Positions 10,962-23,400 of a stretch of DNA of 64,000 nt are shown piece by piece. The number at the start of each line of letters is the position of its first letter. Within the stretch, counting starts at the first letter, position 1. A program made the translations under genes and the position numbers. The notes beneath the pieces are model-generated. The model saw nothing but the letters and a program-made list of their open reading frames with translations. It did not search any database and was not told where the DNA came from. This stretch comes from Allacma fusca (taxonomy: Eukaryota > Arthropoda > Collembola > Symphypleona > Sminthuridae), in assembly GCA_947179485.1 (NCBI GenBank), contig OX359247.1:48953131-49017130 (forward strand). Reading direction: 5' to 3'.

Positions 10962-13730
10962 ATGGATAATATGACCCGGGGGAAAGTGGGCATTGCCTTT
11001 CTGGACAGGAGAGCTGTACTACTGTCCGCGTTTGGTTTGGTGGGCTTTGGAGCCCTGGTTGGAGTGGGTTCGGTGTATATTTTGTACATGAAGAAGCGCC
11101 TGAAGGAACATTTCCTCATTCAGTCGACCTTGCAGTCTCAGATAAATGAGTTGAGGAACGATATTGAGAGCTTGAGGGTCAAATTAGGAATTGAGGATAC
11201 TCCGGTAGTGAAACCGGCACTTAAGAGAAGGAAGAAAAATAGTGTGAGGGTGACATTCCTGGAGGGTACTAAAAGTGATGTGGAGGATGATGAATATGTG
11301 ACGGCCTCCTCCTCTTCGAATTCCGAGTATGATGAGGATGCAGTTGTTGTCTTTCGTAATAGGAAAAAGTTTGGGTGAGGGGGACAAGAAACTTTAGATT
11401 AAAAATACTTTTGAACAATGTATGAGAGTTTGACTGGGCTAGTGCATCGCATGGGTTCAGGTCGCACCCGGGTATTTGGGTTCAGGTCCAGGTTCAGGTT
11501 CAGTATGGGTGCATGTATTTTGGACCCAATAATTTTGGGTCCTTTCTGGGTACAATATTTTTTACCCATGAAATTGGGTACAGGTTCAGGTTCAGGACCA
11601 GGTACAGAGAAAAACCCGTTTTGAATTTACCTGTCAGGACCAGGTGTAACACAAGAAAGACCTGAACCTGATCACAAAAGACCTGAAATGTTTGGGTTCA
11701 TTAATTGAAAGTTAAAGGCCGGAGAATTTCAAGCTTCCAAGATGATTTCCATCGCAAAAGCTATGACAGGGTGTCCCAGGAACCAGAAAATTTGCATTCT
11801 TATTCATTTTAAATATATTTTGTGATATTTGTACTTTTAATACAAGATAGAATTTTAAAAAAGTTCGGATTCTCAAGTACCCAAACATGTTCAGGTCCGG
11901 TTCAAAAATACCCGGGTTCAGGTCGTCTTTTGGGTACTTTTTCGGGTTCAGGTACTAATCAGGTGCGGGTACTACAAAAATGCAATTGGGTCAGGTTCAG
12001 GATCAAAATATTTTAACCTGTTAAATGGGTACATTTTCAGGTACAGGTTCACACTTTTGAGGTACCCAAAGTTTGGGTCCAGGTTCAGGTTCAGGTTCGA
12101 CTGTTTTGAACCCATGCGATGCACTAGACTGGGCTAAAGTTTTTTGTATATTTATTCTCAGGACTGATTTGGAGGCTAATACTACAGAAGCTGGAGACCA
12201 TGCCAGGGAAGGTGAAAATAGTGAAATTCAAGAGTTTGTATCCAAAATCGACAAACTTTTTGAGGGATCAATGAGTGATCATCATGAGGCATATGTTACA
12301 CTGAAGACTAATCAGGACAGCGTAAGGAAAAAGTATATTTGCGATCGATAGCAATAATGGTGACCAATCTTTTCCCAAACTGTTGCAATGACACTTTCAT
12401 ATATTTCTGCTGACAGTTAGCGAATTCCTACGCCTTTTGGTGGCGCTTTGCCAAAGCTACACATTTGGAAGCTGGATTAGCTGCGCAGCAAAAAGACAAG
12501 GAATTGCAGAAAAGTTTGCTCGAAAATGGTAGGTATCCACATGAGGATGGGGCTTCGATTGATTTCTATAAGTTATTACTTGCCTGTTCGGAAACTAAAG
12601 TTTTATTTATGCGTTTGTTATAACGAGTAGCAATTAAAGTTATGTATGAGTTGATTGTAGTATTTTTATCTCAATGGGGAATGGAAGAAGTGTTTCTAGT
12701 TTCGATTTGGCATTGTCGTTTTTCAGTTTAATTATGTTCCCTTTTTTGACGAATTTTAGCTTCCTCGTATGCCCAAAGAGCTCTAGAGTTAAACGAAGAC
12801 TCAGCGGACGCTCATAAATGGCTTGCGATATCAACTGGAAGTCGTGGAGAATTCTTGAAAATCAACGAAAAAATTCAGAATGGATATTTGTTTAAAGAGC
12901 ACATTGACCGTGCTGTTCAGATAAACCCAGCAGACGCTTCCCTTTATCATTTACTTGGTCGGTTTTGTTTTGAAGTAAGATATTTAGACTTTTCTTTACC
13001 AGAACTCCTTAAAGAAGCAAAACTAGGTTTATATAGAAAACGTCGTTTTAAGCAGAGAAATGGTTTCGTCAGTGTATTTCCGATGCGGTTCCCTGTAGGA
13101 ATATAAATCATGATGAATAGTCTCATTTATCACTCAACTATTTTTTCTCCCTATAACAGATTTTTATTGTGGTATAAAACTTTGCTTCTTTAGGTTGCAG
13201 TAACAAATATATACTTTATTAATCCTGTGAATTCGTTCAACGTGTACTCATGTATAGCTCATGTTTTACAACATTTGAAAATATTGTTATTAAATGTCGT
13301 TTCTCCGGTTGTACATCTTATTTAGGTTTCACAATTATCGTGGGTTGAACGGCGTGTCGCATCGACCTTGTTTTCAGAACCGCCTTCATCAACTGTAGAA
13401 GAGGCTTTGCAACATTTTCTCAGCGCTGAAAATAAAGGAAAACCCTTCATTGAGAATCGTTTATTTATTAGTAAATGTTATATAAGTCTAAGTGATTACC
13501 CAAAGGCAGCACATTGGCTTACTTTGGCTTCCCAGTTGTCCGCAATGACTTCCAACGTGAGTGATATTTTTGCTGTTATACTGTATCATTGATTCACGTT
13601 TTGCCAGTTACGTTGGGAAAATCCTTTTTAGTAGTATTTTAATCAAAATCACAACAATTTCCAGGACGAAAAGGCCCAAGTTGAAGTACTGGAATTGCTG
13701 CCAAAGTACCGGAAGTATATATCTCCGTGA
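10962..13730 (+). CDS. RMDN3: Regulator of microtubule dynamics / PTPIP51-like protein, six exons
   Basis: Exons 10962-11374, 12162-12321, 12417-12528, 12760-12974, 13326-13556 and 13665-13730 give 398 residues. The family includes PTPIP51 (RMDN3), an outer-mitochondrial-membrane tether to the ER that binds VAP proteins and has a lipid-handling TPR-like domain. Seen here: an N-terminal membrane helix (about 19-43), a coiled-coil-like segment (about 54-76), a basic patch, an acidic Ser-rich stretch with EYVTASSSS (111-119) that resembles the phospho-FFAT motif of PTPIP51, and a C-terminal TPR-like domain (about 195-395) with motifs such as HKWLAIS, FKEHIDRAVQINP and GRFCFE. The resemblance to RMDN3 rests on the N-terminal anchor plus FFAT-like site; RMDN2 is the alternative. 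Intron 1 (787 bp) is almost entirely a hAT-like element. Exon 2 is partly hidden because the open frame runs out of the transposon. Confidence 0.9.
11440..12126. mobile_element. hAT-like element with GGTTCAGG words inside RMDN intron 1
   Basis: The 687-bp element has 20-bp perfect TIRs (TAGTGCATCGCATGGGTTCA) and a perfect 8-bp duplication GACTGGGC (11432-11439 and 12127-12134). The interior is full of GGTTCAGG and GGGTAC words in both orientations. There is no transposase. Without it and one duplication, the host intron would be about 92 bp. The right end lies about 35 bp from the exon 2 acceptor. Confidence 0.9.
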
Positions 13731-16700
13731 TTATAGAACTTTTATGTCATCCTGCTTTGCCTAAGCCGTTCAGATGGAGTAGGTCATCGGGAACAAGATG
13801 GTGCTATCAATAGTCCTCTTTTAAGTGAGTGCTGGCGATCAATGATGTGCTCAAATAATCAAGATGGAACGGTGAATTGATTTCTAAATATTAGTAGGTG
13901 CTGGTAAATACAGAATTGGGATAGGTGACTTAAACAAGGTATTCTAAGTGAAAGTAAATGCCAAATATATGAAAACCTAAAGGAGCATTAAGTAGCACTT
14001 AATTGTCGACAAACTGATTATTTACAGGAGCGTTGACCTTCAGGAATATCAATACGTAAGCTCCGATTATGTCTTACATAAAATGTACTTAAAATTGAAT
14101 GACTTGCTTTAGTCGACGTGTTGTCATCATTTAAATGAAGCTCTACTTGTTCAGGGAGCACAAGAATATAATGAATGTGCATAAATATATCTATTTTTCA
14201 CATTGATATTTGGCTGCATCCGTGCGACTTTCACGTCTTTCGTTTTATAAGATTATCGATCTACGATCTATGGACTCCTTGATTTTATCTCTCTCTCTCA
14301 TAAGCTGGATAAGAAAAACAATGATACAATAATTACAGTTATGACAAATAATTACTGTGCATTTAGAATGTTTCACAATATTGTAAAGTAATTATGCGCT
14401 GATTTCATGACGTTCCACGCGATGACTCCGTTTAAAATCCGTTGTCTTTCGTCGTACAATTAAATTTTATTCTTAAAATAGTTTATATTAAGCAAACTCC
14501 AATATGACATGTACTCCATTTCAGGTAAATGAGTTAGAAATTAAATATGTGCATACCGGGTACCGGGAAATTATTTTGTCATGTTTCCAATTATTTTGAT
14601 TAAAATGTTTACAGTTTACTAAAGCGATTTTACAGTCTTCACTTCCAACAAGTTCTGAATTTATTCCTTTTCATGCTATTGAATTATCTTGCTTCATTTC
14701 TTACATTTGTAGATTCCTGGAAATGGGTGTCGTATTATACGAATAGTAATTATGACAAAACTTTTGAAGTATTATTTAATCCTTATTGTGATCTTCTCAT
14801 TGTCAGTTTACTTCAACCTGCAAAATTAGCTGACAAACTGAGTCTGGATTACATTTTTAACAATTCATTGGTTTTATAGTACTTATTATCAGGTTAAAGG
14901 ATTTTCCTGCATCGTCTATATACCTCAATAATTTACTGATGCACGAGCATAGCCAATTGCAAATACAGCTCATTGTTCAAAAGTATTCACACGGTATATT
15001 CCGAAATTATATTATATTTATATAATAATACATAATTAGTTGGTATAACATATCAGCTATGTACTGTTTTTCTTACATACATACATACATACATTAGTGC
15101 AGGGATGCTGTTTGCCTGAGGCATGTAATAGCATATTCAATATAGTCTCAGTTTTGGAAATCTGTTTAACTTAAGGCTAGATTTCAAGCTATTTTGTTTG
15201 AAGAAAAAAGTGTCTCAGCAGCGCCTCAGGACATCAAGATCTCTTTCTCTCGACGAGTAGCATCTGTTGAGACTCACACGTGAAAGCTAAAGAGTAAAGT
15301 AGCTTAAGGAGTTGGGTAAATCTAAGAAAGCATCCTGTATTTTCCTTACAGTCATTATCTGTCCTCCCGCTCCGTTTTTAATGGTTTGATTTCCTTTTAA
15401 AATGTTTGAATATACTCATGAGTATTTTTATGTTGAAGGATAATTTGCTAGAGAAAGAGATGTGCGACAGGAAGGCGGCACTGTTTGCTCGTAGATGTAT
15501 ATATCTTTCGTAGTTGTTTAAAGTCCTGGTACTTGATGCTTGAAATTATTGGACGCTGTCAGAATTGGGTTGAGATGGTTTTCAACGGTAATTACGGGAC
15601 TTGAGGTTACGCTCATAAATAATAAGTTAAAGGAGGGAGTTGGTGATACGGCCGGCTGATTTATCTTTAGCATGCAAACGGACAGTATTATCGACGAAGA
15701 TGATAGTTGTGTGCGTTGTTGGCGGTGAGCAAGATCAATACTCGGGCCTGGCTTTGGATTCCCTGGATCTTCTCAATCTTCGTCAAGCATGCCCGAAAAG
15801 AAGCACAGGAAGGAGGAGGAGAGCAGACGCTCTCCAAGCTTTCACATAAGGAAGCCACAGTCTGAACCCAGCGTATATATTTATTGTCTCCCTACATTTA
15901 CGAGTATACTTTAGCAACTACTCTCCTCAGAACGAGAGATAAACGAGAGTTTGTACATTATCTACCGACAAGCGGGTCTCTCCCTGGTCCTCTCTCCACT
16001 TCACAACGTCGTCTCATCGTACCCAAAAGAGCGGGCGTTATACACGGAGACTCTCACGATGGACTCTTGTCGTAGGAAATCTGGGAAAAGCACAACTGGG
16101 AGACTGCAACTTTCTCAGTTTCTCTGACGGCTCGCAGTCGACACCATCATCTGCTCGTCTGTTGTCACCCGAGGATTTTTTGTATTCATTCCGTGTGTAT
16201 TCAACTGGTCTTTCTCACATACATTCAATCAAGGTAATCGCCTATTCCACTTTCCCTCCATTGTCATCTCACATTTCGCACGCAATGACTGACTATATAT
16301 TACTAATCCATCCACAATTTTCCCTTACGTCAAAAGTGTTAACCCAACTGTCGCTCTGGTCTTTTTACACACTCCGTACAATGCATCCCTTTTTTTTTGT
16401 ATTGCATTGGTACACCCAGTTTCTCCTTATCTTGTATTTTGGAGGGTTAGACTTTTGTAAACTATAATTTCCATACGTGTGTATTTATGTACGTATGTGT
16501 AAATGAGGCCTATTCTTGTTTATAATTAGGAGAGGTAATTGAAAATTAATTGAGGTAATTATTTAATTATTTTTGTAGGGCTGTAAAGTCTAACACTCAC
16601 TGAGCGATTAGCATTAACGATTGCATTAACACACTGTTGCTGTACACATTCCCAGGTTGGGGATTACCTGTGTGTAGCTATAAATCCCCACAGTCTATGT

Positions 16701-19700
16701 ACGAGCAGATGTGAACTGCACGAAGGATTGAGTTTTAGCATCCGTATCACCAAATAATTATTTACATACCATTATCAGTCATCAGTCTGACTCCCGGACT
16801 CTCCTCCCTTTATTTGTGTTCACGTCCATCCAACCCCAACCACCTTTCGTTCCATCCTAATTCAAACAAACGAGATAGGTTTTTGTTAGTTTTTTTCTTG
16901 TGAGGCCTGCATGTTATGACATACTAGTTTTAGCACAACTTGTTTCTTCATGATTGAGCAGCATACTGACAGCTCTTGTTATAGTACCTGTTGTTTCCAT
17001 AAGTATGCATTTATATGTACTGGAATCGGGATTAGATTATTTGAACAACCGCTTTCGGGCCATCATGTTTATCAGCCTCATTTTCTGAAATGAACCGTTT
17101 TAACCCTTTGAGGAAGGAAGTATCTATTATAATTTATAATTCTTCGGCTTGTATTGGATTTGTGGGCACAAAACACGAGTTGAGGTGAATTCAAAAATCC
17201 CTTCTTGAATGGAACATGGAACTACTTACAATATATAGTAGAATTTTCATGGAAACGATTGGACATATGAATAGGCGTATGAATTAGTAAGTAGGAGAAG
17301 ATGGGGACCCAGATAAAAATCTATGGGACTATGCTTATTATTATTACATTTTCTAGTTTCTTGTCAAAACTCTGAACCCTCTAGCGTGCACTCTCAACAG
17401 AGTATATTGTCTCCTTCTTTTAGTTTTAGAATTTCATTTAACCATTTTTACACAACTCTTGCTCTCGGGGTTTGTTGTAGGGTAGGGGTATTCCGTCTGC
17501 AGTAGGGATGATTTTTCTCATTCTTGGAGTCTTTGAAAACTTCTACGTAATAAACCTCCAAGTACATGCAGTATATAATATTTATTTCAAGGCGGAAACC
17601 CTTAAGAGCCTAAACTTGTTGAAAGAAGGATCTGAGAATGTGGATACAGGGGTATATGCATATATTCACAAAAGTAGTAGATAAGTGATTATACAATTCA
17701 TACTATACTGGAATATCCATACATCCATGGGAACTTTGATGGTTTGACGTTTGATGCTCACTCACAATCTGCTCCTCATACTTTAAGTATAAGCAATATC
17801 CAGAGTCCGTTGCTGTGTATGGAAGGACGGCTATTAGCATCTTTAAGGGACATTATAATAATTTGTATTTATGACATATGGCATACGGTACTTAAGCTTT
17901 GAGCTCTCTACAAACTAGAAAGTAATGAAAGGCTATGGTATGGCTCAAATCGGAGGTACATGGAAACTAGGAGTAGAATGTATGTACCTGTTCCAAGAAT
18001 GAGAGGAGAGGATCCTTGAAAACTTATTCAGCTGCTAAATTTAAGTTTCCCTTGATGTTTCATTTGTACTTTCTATTGAACAAAAATATTAAAAGTATAT
18101 ATACAAAATCAATTTTTGGTCCCATTTTCATTCAACTACTCCGTCTCTCAAGAAAGCCTATTAGTCCAGCGTCCTCGTGTGTACATATGATCTGGAGTTG
18201 AAGTGATGAAGTTGATGGTAATTCCTGACATAGTTTGGGAAATATATTGGGGAAAGTTTCCCAATACTTACAAAAGAAGTGACATGCCTTAAATAGCACA
18301 TTCTGCCAGGGCTTGGAAAATTAATCATTTGAGATCATTTAGCAGGGCAGGGAGATGAGCACGGTTCTAACCTAGAAAGCGAAAGGGTTGTTGTTATTTA
18401 GTTTGGCATGAGTCTTGTATTCAGCAGACAAGTGCATACATAGCACGCCACGACTTTGTTTAGACTCGGAAATGTTTCTACCACAGCATAGGGTTCAAGA
18501 GAACAATCATGGTTTGTGGCATTATGGTTCATTATTTTAAATCTACACAATTTAATGTAAGTTCGCACCCAATCAGAAAGGCACACATGTATGTAGATAC
18601 CCCAAGATCGACCTTATTTAATATTCTCATCAAATTCAGGGATTTTCCAATCAAAACTCATTGAGTAATTAAATCTTTTTCTGAATTACTATAATCACTT
18701 TATTCCCTACAGTAAGTTCCTACATACTCTCAAATAATAGACGCACATCATGCATGTCCGTGCAGTCGCTCACGTACGTACCATAATAACTCAACGGAAG
18801 AAGGAAGAACTGTTGCGCCAGAAAAGTTGCCACAGGAATTTTCTTTAGTGTGAGATTAAATGGGTTTATAATTTGAACTGAAGGATCCAGCACTCCTGCA
18901 CAAGTGTGATCCCAAGAAATACGTCAAGACAAGTGGGCACAAGTGGACGTCTTTATGGCGTCCTTTACAAGAGACATTTTTCCTGTTTCATTTTGATTTT
19001 TGTTGTTTAGATGAAAGGGAATTTCTTGGGAGTACCTCACTGAGTGAGGGACGACTACGAGGAAGAGGTGATTGCAAATACACACACACACACAAGAAAT
19101 GGAACAACTTAGTTAATTTTTCTTTTAGTTTTAGCTCCCATGGGAGACGCCGTTGAGGTACTTATTCTTTCTACATATACTCCTTTCCACATCAAATAGA
19201 CCATGCATGTGGTTCAGTCAGAGAATCTCACTAGGATTTCTACTTGCCATTTCCTCAGGCAATGGGGATATTCACGCAAAAACAATTCTCATATGTATGT
19301 ATCCACATATGAGGAGGAGGTAGTTTTTATATATTAAATCTTATTACTCCTCTGTTGTGTAATGATAAAAGCATATAGGGGAGATATTGCAAACGTCAAC
19401 ATTCATACGGCTTATTACCGAGAGTTTTAGTTGGACGGACGTGGAAGTCTGAGCTTGTGCATACGTCAAGGTATCCATACTAACTCTATTAGCCCAGCAC
19501 TGATATAGAAAAAGTTCAACATTCAAGTTTGGAAAGATGTGTTAGGGGCAGAAGGCACTCACACACATTCACATTTCATGTCCCATATATGTATCTCTGT
19601 GTATGGAGTCCCGTCCCTCTCTATACATGCAATTTAGCTGAAGTTCTCATTCCTCAGTCTTTCGATAGTTGTCTATACGACCGGCCGTCATGTGTGTAGA

Positions 19701-20480
19701 CTTATAAGTAGTAGCATTGTTACCCAATGTTCAAGAAAGCCATATTAATTTAATGTTCTCAAAAACAATCCTTATTTTAAAACCCAGTTTTTGTATACCT
19801 CCAGTGACGACAAAGTAGAGCATTCTTCTACAGTCTAGGAATTTTGTGGTGTGAGTTTTTTTTCCTGTGATGAATGACAGAGGAGTATGAAACTCCCAGA
19901 GCAGCCCTGGATGTTTTTGCGAATAGTTTCCGACCGTGGAATAATGTCAGTCTACCTGTATTTTCTTCCCTAACCATAGGAGCGTAGGAAGAAATATCCC
20001 CATCAGTTGTTCACACAAATAATAATTATTTTAGTTTTTGCTCTCCCCTATTATGGGATTATTTTCAGTGCAGGGTAATCTGGTGTCTTTCAAGTGCGTT
20101 GGAAAGGCTTCACTTCTCTAATGTTATCGCAAATCATAGTTAGCGAGAAAGATTTGTGAGTGCTGTCACCTGTGATATCATCGTTACTAAGTGCCTCATA
20201 TAATTAAATGTAACGCCGGTCACCTTCTGGGTCATCCATTTTGCAACTTTAGTAATAATTCATTTTTTCCTTCATTCAATTACAGATACGCTTAATTACA
20301 ACAAGTGTCTGGTGTCAGTGTGACAACTCATTTGACAACTTGGGGTATAGATTGTCAATTGTAGCACACGATTTAAGTGTGGATGTGTGAGTGTAATTTC
20401 GGGAATGTCAGTAGTGACTTTACATGGAGGAAATTTTTGTATTATTTAGGAGCTGTATAGAAGAACTGAGGGAATTCAGA
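13731..20480. other. 6.7-kb gene-free stretch
   Basis: No gene recognised. Noted: TACA-type simple repeat near 15077-15096, a somewhat richer CpG-containing block at about 15.6-16.25 kb that could be a promoter or 5' non-coding exon (a donor-like AAG|GTAATC occurs near 16235), and a CA run near 19080-19095. The block might belong to the downstream acyltransferase gene, but nothing proves it. Confidence 0.35.
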
Positions 20481-23400
20481 ATGAAGGGCATTCTCTTCGT
20501 CTTTCTTTGGTATTCCTCAATTTTTTGGAGGTAAGGATAACTACATGGTTAAATTAATAATTATTTGTGCCACTTTCGATTATGCCTTTGAGAGTTAACA
20601 TGTTATTCATTTATTTTTAATTGTACCCTAAACTAGCGTGTACTTTATGTACTGTCCATTGATTCCACTCATGTTCATAAACCGGACGTGGTTTCGGAAA
20701 CTCACGGATATAATTCTCTCATGCTGGGAAATGTACCCTGCGGTAAGTTCTAATCCATATGTACATGTACATAGTTATGTAGTACTACTAGATATCTACA
20801 TAATTGTGCTATTTGCTATTGCTCGTTGTGCTATTTGCTATTGCTCGTTGTGCAATTACCTCCTTGCCGAACTTTTACCATTTCAAAAGTCAATATTATT
20901 TCCACCATTTCCATGTTTCCTTCATTTTCTCAATTCCCCAATTTCTCCATAACAGCTTACAATTAGGTACGGTTGCAAAAATAGGGGGAAATATTTGATG
21001 ACAAAGTCCACAAGTAGTAGATAATAGGAGGGACATTTGTGCTTCCAGACAGGGTAGAATTCCCGACGGTGGTTAATTTATTTCTATTGTATCACGTTGG
21101 TACACGAAATGCAGTAGGTAGTTTTAGGCATTTGAAAGGAGAGCTTCAACAGATTTTTTGTTATGTACCCAAAAATCTAAATTCCCTTAAAGTTCTAAAT
21201 AAAGTCTACTCTGGCAGAGAGGGATTTCATAGTCGATAGGTAAAGTAAATGCTGGAAATAAGGTCAGTTGCCCAGCGTGTCCCATTCTCTCTTTCCCCCT
21301 AGCACGTGTTTTCAACATATACATATTGCATATATTGATCTATGGACTTGTTGTTGGAAATGATGGTGAAGACAAATAGTTACCAAAACGGTTTTCTAAA
21401 TAAGATAATTACTTATTATAGCATTAACTGTGCTGCTCAATTAAGGATAATAATTTATTATTCTCTCTTAAAATTTGATGTATGCCAAAGAATTTCCTCG
21501 TTGATGTGCCACCCATGCTGTTGGCATGTGATGAGATTAAATCCATTATGCATGTGGAACATCTTGTGTGAGTACACGACATACATTTAAAGAACACATT
21601 TATGCACCAATAGCATTTAGCATCTTAGGCAGATTAAAATTAAAATTCTGTACTTTGTCATATTTAACTTGATGAAATCTCTTTCCGATCAATCATGAAA
21701 ATAATAGTGGACTACATGGTTAATTAACGTCAGTAAAGTAAAAACTGAAATCTGTATTAATAATTCATATTCACCAACATTCCTCAAATTGCACACTGAC
21801 AGGCCTTTGAGTTGATGGAAAGTACTTTATAAAGACATGGATTGATTGCAAATCGCAGTAGAAAAACTCCTTTATTCAGATATACTAATATTCATGAAGA
21901 TTACGTTTGTACTTGTACGTACTTGTTCATTCCATTTCTATATGTACAGATATACGCAATGAGAAGATGATGGTGTATGGTGATTCACGAGGCAGCAGAC
22001 TATTTTGACAGACGAGGTCCACTTGCATGTACTTATTTATCTACATACTAGTAGTTACACTGTATGTACTATTGATTTTCCCCATCTATAGGAGAAGTGC
22101 TTTTATGAAGAGCCTGAAAAAGGAAATGCAAGTATTGACAATTCTATACATAACAACAAGACCATGACATATGATGTGACAGGGTTCTGCTCCGAGCCAT
22201 TTTTCAACTCTCACTTTCCGTGAAAACAAATTCTTTGAGAGGGAATGCTGAGAGAGCCTTATGATTTATACATACTTACCTTGTCCCAACAACTGTGACA
22301 GTATCTTCTGAAAATGTGTGGACAAAATTCAAATGCATGTGCGAAGTCTGTGTAGGGAAGGTACTATTACTATGTAGTATATGTATACAAAGGTTCAGAG
22401 CTTTTTCTGTTTAATAATAACAAAAATGTGAATGCATTTAAAAGACTATGCCTGCAGTAGTAATTTTATGCTTCTGTACATTTAATTACTTCCTACTGTA
22501 TATCTATGTACTCTGTCGTCCTGAGACTTGATCTTGTCCACTGAAAGTTATTCCTTCATGTAATTATCACATCCTTTTAAGCTAGACTCAGAAAATGTTC
22601 GCTAAACGATAGGGACAATGACGATAATAATAATTCATCCCTGAGACTATTTTTATACAAAGTAGTTGCACCTAAAAATTGAAGCCTATTTTTGAAGGTA
22701 CACTTTAGTGGGTACGACATTAGAATATAAAACTTCGCTGGTCTGTGAACTTCTTCTGTAATATGCTTCTGGAATTTTGTTTCAGATTCCATCGCTACTT
22801 GCTATACTTGCTTCATGAGAAATTAATTATGTATTACGGGCATTCGAAAAATCTATAGTGACATTGTGGCTTTTTATGCGTAGGTGCTGCTGGAGTTAGT
22901 GATTGGATGTCGGGTACATCTCTCCGGTGACAGCATCAGACCCGAAGATGGTGCTATTCTTTTAATGAATCACCGGAATCGTCTAGACTGGTTTTTTCTG
23001 TGGGCAGCTCTCCTCCATGGAGTTAAACCACCTGCCCACCGTTCTAAATTTGTTCTCAAATCTGATGTTCGTAACATTCCTGGAATTGGATGGGGACTTC
23101 AGCTGGCAGGGTTCCTTTTCATCCACCGGAACTGGGACAAGGACAAGAGTCTAATTGAGAGATCTCTTAACTATTTCCGAGACTTAGGAAATAAGTACCA
23201 GGTAGTCATCTAATCCCTATTTTTTAATGCTCTTATCACACGAGAGTGTTCATTCATACATAATGTATGACAACATATGGATATGTGTGAGTAAGCAATT
23301 TCGCATATCGTCCGCGAGTAGATAAGGGGAACTAATTGTAATTACAATAAAAACAGAAAGAACTACGCAATTACCACCAGATAAAAGTAATTATTGTAAT

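Noticed and set aside
11418-12016. Gly/Ser/Phe-rich open frames downstream of RMDN exon 1
   Set aside because: Translations of the GGTTCAGG words within the intronic element.
11440-12126. GGTTCAGG repeats as interstitial telomere sequence
   Set aside because: The word is not the arthropod TTAGG repeat, occurs in both orientations and is bounded by TIRs and an 8-bp duplication, so it belongs to a hAT-like element.
15640-16467. Cluster of short + strand frames in a richer-GC block
   Set aside because: No domain, no consistent exon chain; noted only as a possible promoter or non-coding exon.
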